From Actinomycetota bacterium (lineage in GTDB: Bacteria; Actinomycetota; Actinomycetes; Streptosporangiales; Streptosporangiaceae), in the NCBI GenBank assembly GCA_003168295.1, contig PMST01000171.1, forward strand, positions 1 to 6,315: a stretch of 6,315 nucleotides of DNA, in the 5' to 3' direction. Positions within the stretch are counted from its first letter, which is position 1, and each line of letters begins with the position of its first letter. The notes below the pieces were generated by a model that was not told the DNA's origin, did no database searches, and saw only the letters and a program-made list of their open reading frames with translations. The position numbers were made by a program, and so were the translations under genes. Below, piece after piece: positions 1 through 6,315 of this stretch.

Positions 1-7
1 CCGCCCT

Positions 8-418
8 TCAGGACGGAGTGGAAGTCAACCAAGCCTGAACTGATCGACGCCGACACCGCGGTCGGCCGTCACAGCTCGGACGAGCCCATGGGGCCCTCAG
101 TCCCGTGGCCGGACCGGCCCGGGCTGAGTCTGGTTGCGCGGGGAGCGCGCTGGCGAGCTGGCTGCGGGAGCTGATGCCCAGCGCGGCGAACACCTTCCGC
201 AGGTGATAGGCGACGGTCGCCGGGCTGACGTACAGCTGCGCGGCGATCTCGGCGTTCGAGACACCCTGGCCGGCCAGCCGGGCGATATGCGCTTCCCGCG
301 CGGTCAGGGCAGCTCGCGTCTGCGCGGTGCGTTTGGGGGCCCGCTCGCCCGTTGCGCGCAGCTCAATCCGCGCGCGTTCGGCGAACGCCCCGGCGCCGGC
401 CGAGAGGAAGATCTCCAC
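8..418 (-). pseudogene. LuxR-family transcriptional regulator, C-terminal remnant
   Basis: Only the DNA-binding end of a regulator is present. The GerE/LuxR helix-turn-helix domain spans about 307 down to 143: LTAREAHIARLAGQGVSNAE, then IAAQLYVSPATVAYHLRKVF and AALGISSRSQLASAL. It has the typical T-x-R-E opening, the recognition-helix segment and the K-V-x-x-x-L-G-I ending. Just before it, FLSAGAGAFAERARIELRAT is typical of the junction before the HTH in large AAA-ATPase LuxR (LAL) regulators. Homology ends at about 412-421, and the frame continues upstream only as non-homologous sequence antisense to other features. The usual sensor or ATPase region, several hundred residues long, is therefore absent. 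The remnant has no internal stop or frameshift, and its tail runs about 44 residues past the HTH to TGA at 8-10. GTG 418 could start a HTH-only protein, so residual function cannot be excluded. Confidence 0.7.
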
Positions 419-613
419 GATGCCGCCGTGACCCGGCTCCTCCAACTCGGCGTCGTCCCGGTCAGCTGGCTGTCCTTCGCATCTGAGCTGCAACGGACGT
501 ACGACAACGCCGACACGGTCGGCATTTACTTCGATGTCCAGATGCAGGCACCCGGATTCGCCAAGAACCTCAACACGCTCGCGGCCAGGCAGAGCCTCGC
601 ACGGCCCAGCTGA
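416..613 (+). pseudogene. Isochorismatase-type cysteine hydrolase, C-terminal remnant (probable)
   Basis: The plus-strand frame encodes HDAAVTRLLQLGVVPVSW, then LSFASELQR and about 38 further residues to TGA. This matches the pattern at the C-terminal end of isochorismatase/YcaC-like hydrolases, where a His-x-x-Ala helix is followed by an R-x-x-Q-x-G-x-V-P-x-x-W strand-turn and an E-x-Q-R helix. The catalytic Asp, Lys and Cys of that family lie upstream of this point and are missing, so no activity is expected. Upstream of about 416 the same frame reads only the antisense of the LuxR remnant. No start codon or ribosome-binding site of its own is evident. The family call rests on pattern recall over about 65 residues and is tentative. 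That this is a gene remnant on the plus strand is more secure than its identity. Confidence 0.45.
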
Positions 614-654
614 TGCCGACGATAGCTCCCCGCTTGGCTCCCCGAGTTGGCCGG

Positions 655-831
655 TTAGGTGAAGCCGACGCTCAGGGCGAAGTGCCCGAGCCGCAGATTC
701 AGGATTGCGCCGCCGGCCCAGTGCACGATGTACGCGAGCAGGATGATGGCGAGGATGACGACCACCAACCAGAAGAAGAACACAACGATTCCGGGGATCG
801 CGTACCCGGCTACGGTTCTCGCTCTGGCCAC
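655..831 (-). CDS. Small single-pass membrane protein, 58 residues, function unknown
   Basis: The short reading frame encodes a basic N-terminus (MARARTVAGY) and one strongly hydrophobic segment at about residues 13-36 (PGIVVFFFWLVVVILAII continuing into LLAY). It ends in an ordered-looking tail, IVHWAGGAILNLRLGHF, then ALSVGFT and TAA. The start is well bounded: an in-frame TAG lies three codons upstream, so GTG 831 is the first usable start. A GGAGG lies only two bases before it, which is closer than ideal. The arginines before the helix predict an inside N-terminus, with about 20 residues outside. It lies 119 bp downstream of the six-helix membrane gene on the same strand and could be cotranscribed with it. 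The alternative is a chance hydrophobic frame or a fragment of a larger gene. The clean charge and hydrophobicity layout makes a real gene more likely. Confidence 0.55.
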   Translation of the reverse strand: MARARTVAGYAIPGIVVFFFWLVVVILAIILLAYIVHWAGGAILNLRLGHFALSVGFT

Positions 832-950
832 GGCCTCCAGCTACCCGGCGCGCCGCCCGACTTATCCGCAAATTCCGGCGGCGAGGTCGGGTTCATCCGC
901 GAGCTGATGCGCACGGTGGGCCCGGCCGCCAACCGCACGGCGCGGCGCTT
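832..950. other. Intergenic stretch between the two membrane-protein genes
   Basis: This is 119 bp of GC-rich sequence downstream of the six-helix protein and upstream of the 58-residue protein. I see no convincing promoter, strong hairpin or gene in it. A GGCGCGCC palindrome lies near 848-855. Whether the small gene is read through from upstream cannot be judged from sequence. Confidence 0.4.
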
Positions 951-1553
951 TTACTGGGCCGGAGCCTCGGCCGGTGACTCGTGCGTGACACGGTCGGGGT
1001 AGCTCTTGGAGAACCTGAGCATGTAGCCCAGGATCAGGCCCGGGACGGCCAGGCCGAGCAGCAGGTCGGGCAGGCGGCGGGTGGTGTGCCCGTTGATGGC
1101 CGCGGCGGCGACCCGGGAAGCGCCCACGCCGACCAGGGCGACCCCCCAGCCCACGCTGAGCACCCGGTTGATCTGCTTGAACGTCGGTGAGGACCAGTAC
1201 GCCTGCGGCGTGCTCAGCCGGGCAAACTGCTCGGTGAACGGCATCACCGGGATCAGGGCCAGGATGACCAGGCCCATGACCAGGCCGACGCCGGCCGCGG
1301 CCCAGGTGGCCAGCCACCGGTCGGTGCCGGCGCTGCCGGTGAAGCCGAGCACGGCCAGCACGGTGAACAGCACGACAGAGGTGGCGTTGAGGATCTTGGG
1401 CGGCCAGACGGGGCGGACGGCCACCACGGCAATGACGGCGATGACGGCTGCGGTTAGCCCGGCGGCGCCGACGTCGCCGTGCGGCAGCAGCCGGGCCAGG
1501 ATGGAGAAGGCGATCAGGGGCAGGAACGACAGGATCAGCGGAAGCGGTTTCAT
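951..1553 (-). CDS. Six-helix integral membrane protein of unknown function
   Basis: This 200-residue protein has about six predicted membrane segments judged by hydrophobicity: residues 3-21, 29-46, 57-73, 82-104, 131-150 and 162-180. The longest polar stretch (105-130) reads PFTEQFARLSTPQAYWSSPT and continues FKQINRVLS. It looks like a conserved loop, and I have an impression of similar uncharacterised actinobacterial membrane proteins but cannot name a family. The C-terminus is short and polar (HESPAEAPAQ). A start at ATG 1553 places the first helix at the N-terminus and sits seven bases after a -10-like element. An upstream in-frame TTG at 1589 would add 12 basic residues and overlap the proposed -35, so I reject it. 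It follows lpd in the same direction, but a hairpin and a separate promoter suggest it is not part of the pdh operon. No enzymatic motif is visible. Confidence 0.8.
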   Translation of the reverse strand: MKPLPLILSFLPLIAFSILARLLPHGDVGAAGLTAAVIAVIAVVAVRPVWPPKILNATSVVLFTVLAVLGFTGSAGTDRWLATWAAAGVGLVMGLVILALIPVMPFTEQFARLSTPQAYWSSPTFKQINRVLSVGWGVALVGVGASRVAAAAINGHTTRRLPDLLLGLAVPGLILGYMLRFSKSYPDRVTHESPAEAPAQ

Positions 1554-1589
1554 ACTAGTCAACCTAGAAATCGCGAGTCGGCGAGGCAA
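1554..1589 (-). promoter_or_regulatory. Predicted leaderless promoter for the six-helix membrane gene
   Basis: On the minus strand TTGCCT (1589-1584) is followed, after exactly 17 bases, by TAGGTT (1566-1561), which fits the actinobacterial TANNNT -10 form. Seven bases later comes the ATG at 1553. This spacing puts the expected transcription start at or next to the A of the ATG, giving a leaderless mRNA. That would also explain why no convincing Shine-Dalgarno sequence is present. It is a pattern match only. Confidence 0.4.
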
Positions 1590-1608
1590 CCGCCAGTCGG
1601 CGGATCTG

Positions 1609-1625
1609 GGCCGGGTCGCCCGGCC
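1609..1625 (-). terminator. Candidate terminator of the aceEF-lpd operon
   Basis: A perfect 7-bp all-GC stem (GGCCGGG / CCCGGCC) with a 3-nt loop begins 30 bases after the lpd stop codon. No T-run follows on the minus strand, so it is not a classical factor-independent terminator. GC hairpins lacking a T-tract are, however, proposed terminators in actinobacteria. A weaker 5-bp stem (1590-1603) lies next to it. The position between two codirectional genes supports the call. Confidence 0.4.
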
Positions 1626-1654
1626 GGGGCTTTACAAAATGGCTGCGCCCTTAG

Positions 1655-3070
<1,416 letters not shown>

Positions 3071-3075
3071 GTCAG

Positions 3076-3080
3076 CCTCC
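3076..3080 (-). promoter_or_regulatory. Ribosome-binding site that decides the lpd start
   Basis: GGAGG on the minus strand, five bases before GTG 3070. It lies in the 14-nt gap after the aceF stop. It also overlaps the alternative ATG at 3082-3080 (ATGGAGG), so a ribosome could not use both: if GGAGG is the anti-SD site, the GTG is the start. Confidence 0.6.
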
Positions 3081-3084
3081 ATGA

Positions 3085-4416
3085 TCAGAGCACGAGGCGG
3101 CGGACGTCGCCGAGCAGGTGGCACAGGTACCGGGCGAACCGGGCGGCCAGCGCGCCGTCGATGACCCGGTGGTCGTAGGACAGCGAGACCGGCAGCATCA
3201 GCCGCGGCACGAACGCCGAACCATCCCACACCGGCGTCATCTTGGACCGGACCACGCCGAGTATCGCGACCTCGGGGGCGTTGACGATGGGCGTGAAGCC
3301 GGTACCGCCGATGCCGCCCAGGCTGGAGATCGTGAAACAGGCGCCCTGCAAGTCGGCCAGGTCCAGCTTGCCCTCTCGCGCCCGGGCCGAGACCGCGCCC
3401 AGTTCCCGGCTGAGCTCGGTGATGCCCTTGCGGTCCACGTCGCGGATCACCGGCACGACCAGGCCCTCGGGCGTGTCCACGGCGATGCCGAGGTGATAGT
3501 AGCTCTTGTAGATCAGCGCGTCTTTCTCCGGCGTCAGCGAGCTGTTGAACTTGGGGAATTCCCGCAGTGCCGAGACGCTGGCCTTCATCAGGAAGGCCAG
3601 CAGCGTCACCCGGTAACCCTCCGTCTTGGCGGCGGCGTCGAGTTCGGTGCGGTACGCGTCCAGGCCGGTGATGTCGGCCTCGTCGTCGTGGGTGACGTGC
3701 GGGACGTTGAGCCACGACCGGTGCAGCGCGGGCCCGGACAGCCGCTGGATGCGGGTCAGCGGCCTGACCTCGACCGGCCCGAACTTCGAGAAGTCCTGCG
3801 CCGGGACCTCCGGAATGCCGCCGCCGGCCGCAACCCCCGCACCGGCACCGGCCGGGGGCGCCGCCGGCCCGCGCACGCCCGCGATCACGTCCTCCTTGGT
3901 GATCCGCCCCTTCGGCCCCGTCCCGGACAGCGCGCTCAGGTCCAGGCCCAGCTCGCGGGCCAGCCGGCGCACGCCAGGCCCGGCGTGCGCCCCCTCGAAC
4001 CCGTCCGGCGACCCGGCCTCCACCGCGGTCACCGGCGGGCCATCGGCCGGAGCCGGCACCGCCGCAGCAGAGGCCGAACGGGCCGCGGGCTCGCGCGCCG
4101 CCGCGACCGGGTCCGCCGCGTCCTGGCTCGGCGGCTCCTGCTGGTCCGTCAGCGGCGGCGGCTCGACGTCGGCGCCGCCCGTGTCAAGCAGCAGGATCGC
4201 TGACCCGCGGCTGACCAGGTCACCGACCTTGACCCGCAGCTCACGGACGGTGCCCGCGGCCGGCGAGGGGATGTCCATGCTGGCCTTGTCCGATTCCAGG
4301 GTGACCAGCGGGTCCTCGGCGCTGACCACGTCACCGGCCGCCACGTGGATCTCGATGACCGGCACCTCGGCGAAGTCGCCGAGGTCGGGAACGCTGACTT
4401 CAGTCGCAGCGGCCAT
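3085..4416 (-). CDS. aceF: Dihydrolipoamide acetyltransferase, E2 of pyruvate dehydrogenase
   Basis: This is the 443-residue core enzyme that passes the acetyl group from lipoamide to CoA. An N-terminal lipoyl domain (about 4-78) carries the lipoylation lysine K44 in ESDKASM. An Ala/Pro-rich flexible linker follows (about 79-145), then the peripheral-subunit-binding domain (about 147-182, GVRRLARELGLDLSALSG...GRITKEDV), a second Ala/Gly/Pro linker, and the catalytic domain (about 210-443). The catalytic domain holds the active-site signature SYDHRVIDG with His416 and Asp420, and the typical GGIGGTGFTPIVNAPE stretch. There is only one lipoyl domain, where E. coli AceF has three. The sequence after the second linker (FSKFGPVEVRPLTRIQ) resembles proteobacterial AceF. 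The ATG is preceded by AGGGGAG with a 5-nt spacer. The gene lies between aceE and lpd in the same direction. The only alternative is another 2-oxoacid dehydrogenase E2, which the adjacent aceE argues against. Confidence 0.96.
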   Translation of the reverse strand: MAAATEVSVPDLGDFAEVPVIEIHVAAGDVVSAEDPLVTLESDKASMDIPSPAAGTVRELRVKVGDLVSRGSAILLLDTGGADVEPPPLTDQQEPPSQDAADPVAAAREPAARSASAAAVPAPADGPPVTAVEAGSPDGFEGAHAGPGVRRLARELGLDLSALSGTGPKGRITKEDVIAGVRGPAAPPAGAGAGVAAGGGIPEVPAQDFSKFGPVEVRPLTRIQRLSGPALHRSWLNVPHVTHDDEADITGLDAYRTELDAAAKTEGYRVTLLAFLMKASVSALREFPKFNSSLTPEKDALIYKSYYHLGIAVDTPEGLVVPVIRDVDRKGITELSRELGAVSARAREGKLDLADLQGACFTISSLGGIGGTGFTPIVNAPEVAILGVVRSKMTPVWDGSAFVPRLMLPVSLSYDHRVIDGALAARFARYLCHLLGDVRRLVL

Positions 4417-4421
4417 GGCTG

Positions 4422-4428
4422 CTCCCCT
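4422..4428 (-). promoter_or_regulatory. Ribosome-binding site of aceF
   Basis: AGGGGAG on the minus strand, five bases before the aceF ATG and inside the 27-nt gap after the aceE stop. It fixes the aceF start and indicates independent initiation on a shared transcript. Confidence 0.7.
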
Positions 4429-4433
4429 CAGTG

Positions 4434-4457
4434 ATACGAGCGCTCATACGAGCGACG
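4434..4457. repeat. Short tandem near-repeat at the aceE stop codon
   Basis: Two adjacent 12-bp units, ATACGAGCGCTC and ATACGAGCGACG (10 of 12 identical), span the last aceE codons, the stop and the start of the gap. The 8-bp palindrome GAGCGCTC sits at 4438-4445. It is probably a local slippage duplication, and the aceE TGA lies at the repeat boundary. Confidence 0.5.
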
Positions 4458-6315
4458 GGTCGGGCTTGCCGGGATCGATGCCGTACCGCGCGATCGCGTC
4501 GGCGACCGTGTCCGCCGGGACCGTTCCGTCCTGCGCCAGCGACGCCAGCGCGGCCACGGCGACGTAGTGCCGGTCGACCTCGAAGAAGCGGCGCAGGTTC
4601 TTTCGATAATCGGAACGGCCATAGCCGTCTGTGCCCAGCACCCGGTAAGGCCCCGGCACGAAGGCGCGGATCTGGTCGGCGAAGCTCTTGACGTAGTCGG
4701 TCGCGGCGATGACGGGGCCGCGCCGCCCGGCCAGGCAGTCCCCGACGTAGCTGCGCCGGGGTTCTGCCCCCGGGTGCAGCATGTTCCACCGCTCGGCGGC
4801 CAGCCCGTCGCGCCGCAGCTCGGTGAAGCTGGTGGCGCTCCACACGTCGGCCGCTACCCCGTAGTCGGCGGCCAGCAGGTCCGCCCCGGCCAGCACCTCC
4901 CGCAAGATGGTGCCGCTGCCCAGCAGCTGCACCGCAGGACCATCGCCGCGGCCAGAGCCGGCCCGCAGCAGGTACATCCCGCGCAGGATCCCGGCCTCGG
5001 CGCCCTCGGGCAGCGCGGGGTGCTCGTAGTTCTCGTTCATCAAGGTGAGGTAGAAGAACACGTCCTCCTGCTCGGCGATCATCCGCCGCAGCCCGTCGGC
5101 GACGATGACCGCGACCTCGTAGGAGTACGTCGGGTCGTAGGACACGCAGTTGGGGACCACCGAGGCGAGCAGGTGGCTGTGGCCGTCCTCGTGCTGCAGC
5201 CCCTCGCCGTTCAGCGTGGTCCGGCCGGCCGTCCCGCCGAGCAGGAACCCTCGCGCCCGCGAGTCCCCAGCCGCCCAGATCAGATCCATGACCCGCTGGA
5301 AGCCGAACATCGAGTAGAAGATGTAGAACGGGATCATCGGGATGTCGCTGGTGCTGTAGGCGGTCGCGGCGGCGATCCAGGACGCCATCGCGCCGGCCTC
5401 GTTGATGCCCTCCTGCAGCATCTGGCCGTCCGGCGCCTCGCGGTAGTACATCAGCTGGCTGGCGTCCTCAGGCGCATACAGCTGGCCGGCCTGGCTGAAG
5501 ATGCCGAACTGGCGGAACATGCCCTCCATCCCGAACGTCCGGGACTCATCCGGCACGATCGGCACCACATGCTTGCCGATGGCCTTGTCCCGCAGCAAGG
5601 TGTTCAGGATCCGGACGAACGCCATCGTGGTGGAGATCTCCCGGCCCGGGGTCCCGCCGAGCTGGCCGCCGAACGCGGACAGCCCGGGCACCGTCAGCGT
5701 CTGTGTCGACCGCCTCCGCCGGGCAGGCAGGTACCCGCCGAGGGCGGCCCGCCGCTCCCGCAGGTAGGTCATCTCCTCGCTGTCTTCTTCGAAGCGAAGG
5801 AACGGCAGTTCGGCCAGCTGCTCGTCGGTCAGCGGCAGCCTGAACCGGTCGCGGAACCTGGCCAGGGCGGCGTCGGCCATGTGCTTTTGCTGGTGGGTGA
5901 TGTTCTGGCCCTCGCCCGATTCCCCCATCCCGTAGCCCTTGATGGTCTTGGCCAGGATGACGGTGGGCTGCCCGGTCGTCCGCACCGCGGCCGCGTACGC
6001 GGCGTACACCTTCTGCGGGTCGTGGCCGCCCCGGTTCAGCGCCCAGATCTCCTCATCGGTCATCCCCGCGACCATCTCGGCCAGCTCCGGGTATTTGCCG
6101 AAGAACTTTTCCCGCACGTACGCGCCGTCCTTGGACTTGAAGTCCTGGTACTCCCCGTCGACGCATTCCTCCATCCGCTTCAGCAGCAGCCCGGTGGTAT
6201 CCCGGGCGATGAGCGGGTCCCAGGCGCTGCCCCAGATCACCTTGATCACGTTCCAGCCCGCGCCGCGGAAGATGCCCTCCAGCTCCTGGATGATCTTGCC
6301 GTTGCCGCGGACCGG
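4444..6315 (-). CDS. aceE: Pyruvate dehydrogenase E1 component, homodimeric type (partial, N-terminus missing)
   Basis: This is the thiamine-diphosphate-dependent E1 subunit, which decarboxylates pyruvate and reductively acetylates the lipoyl group of E2 in the cytoplasm. The frame is open to the window edge, giving 623 residues that begin with PVRGNGKIIQELEGIF. By comparison with the roughly 887-residue E. coli AceE from memory, about 260 N-terminal residues are missing, including the GDG...N cofactor motif. Much of the visible part aligns almost without gaps: FKSKDGAYVRE, EIWALNRGGHDP, FYIFYSMFGFQR, TTLNGEGLQHEDGHSH, RVLGTDGYGRSD. Equivalents of E. coli His407 (NITHQ, fragment residue 141), Glu571 (QEGINE, about 306), Tyr599 (about 334) and His640 (about 375) are present. 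The lysine at E. coli 403 in the mobile active-site loop is a glutamine here (GEGQNITHQ). The gene ends in TGA, 27 nt before aceF, and no frameshift is seen. This is not the alpha/beta heterotetramer E1 type. Confidence 0.97.
   Translation of the reverse strand, partial: PVRGNGKIIQELEGIFRGAGWNVIKVIWGSAWDPLIARDTTGLLLKRMEECVDGEYQDFKSKDGAYVREKFFGKYPELAEMVAGMTDEEIWALNRGGHDPQKVYAAYAAAVRTTGQPTVILAKTIKGYGMGESGEGQNITHQQKHMADAALARFRDRFRLPLTDEQLAELPFLRFEEDSEEMTYLRERRAALGGYLPARRRRSTQTLTVPGLSAFGGQLGGTPGREISTTMAFVRILNTLLRDKAIGKHVVPIVPDESRTFGMEGMFRQFGIFSQAGQLYAPEDASQLMYYREAPDGQMLQEGINEAGAMASWIAAATAYSTSDIPMIPFYIFYSMFGFQRVMDLIWAAGDSRARGFLLGGTAGRTTLNGEGLQHEDGHSHLLASVVPNCVSYDPTYSYEVAVIVADGLRRMIAEQEDVFFYLTLMNENYEHPALPEGAEAGILRGMYLLRAGSGRGDGPAVQLLGSGTILREVLAGADLLAADYGVAADVWSATSFTELRRDGLAAERWNMLHPGAEPRRSYVGDCLAGRRGPVIAATDYVKSFADQIRAFVPGPYRVLGTDGYGRSDYRKNLRRFFEVDRHYVAVAALASLAQDGTVPADTVADAIARYGIDPGKPDPSLV

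Noticed and set aside
134..415. Plus-strand frame upstream of the hydrolase remnant, starting at TTG 134
   Set aside because: This part is antisense to the LuxR HTH coding sequence and has no hydrolase-like residues. Only the portion from about 416 is protein-like.
419..871. Minus-strand frame upstream of the LuxR remnant
   Set aside because: It is antisense to the hydrolase remnant and out of frame with the 58-residue protein. The composition is Arg-rich with no ATPase or sensor motif, so it is not the missing N-terminal half of the regulator.
884..1002. Plus-strand stretch reading GFIRELMRTVGPAANRTARR
   Set aside because: It looks protein-like for about 25 residues but has no supporting start and overlaps the end of the minus-strand membrane gene. 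It is most likely chance.
1554..1589. TTG 1589 as start of the six-helix membrane protein
   Set aside because: It would place a basic MPRRLAISRLTS leader before the first helix, has no ribosome-binding site, and coincides with the proposed -35 element.
1590..1603. Second hairpin CCGCC-AGTC-GGCGG after lpd
   Set aside because: Only a 5-bp stem in very GC-rich sequence. It is too weak to call alone.
3083..3715. Long N-terminal extension of the lpd reading frame (to 686 residues)
   Set aside because: The extra 200 or so residues are Arg/Gly/Pro-rich and are an out-of-frame reading of aceF. The E3 fold begins at the FAD motif just after 3070.

Overview
The window is GC-rich DNA with strong third-position G/C bias, GTG starts, a LuxR-type regulator fragment and a probable leaderless promoter. 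This points to an actinomycete-like bacterium, but the sequence does not fix a species. All intact genes lie on the minus strand, so the window reads biologically from right to left.

Right to centre (6315 down to 1655) is a compact operon for the whole pyruvate dehydrogenase complex: aceE (homodimer-type E1, cut by the window edge so that its N-terminal part is missing), aceF (E2, one lipoyl domain, E1/E3-binding domain, acetyltransferase core) and lpd (E3, dihydrolipoamide dehydrogenase). Gaps are short (27 and 14 nt), and aceF and lpd each have a purine-rich ribosome-binding site in the gap. Together the three enzymes convert pyruvate, CoA and NAD+ to acetyl-CoA, CO2 and NADH. The catalytic residues I could check are present in all three. 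A GC hairpin about 30 nt after lpd is a candidate terminator.

Centre-left (1589 to 655) holds a six-helix membrane protein of unknown function, apparently with its own promoter (TTGCCT, 17 nt, TAGGTT, then 7 nt to ATG, fitting a leaderless mRNA). It is followed by a 58-residue single-pass membrane protein too short for routine ORF calling.

The left end (8 to 613) looks like a deletion scar. The C-terminal part of a LuxR-family regulator (minus strand) and the C-terminal part of what looks like an isochorismatase-type hydrolase (plus strand) meet back to back at about 412-421. Each has lost its N-terminal part at the same point. This is what one deletion across the shared upstream region of two divergent genes would leave.

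I found no tRNA, rRNA, CRISPR array, insertion sequence or phage gene. The main operon is ordinary central metabolism. The points worth a second look are the deletion junction, the proteobacteria-like aceE-aceF-lpd layout in an apparent actinomycete, and the small membrane protein.
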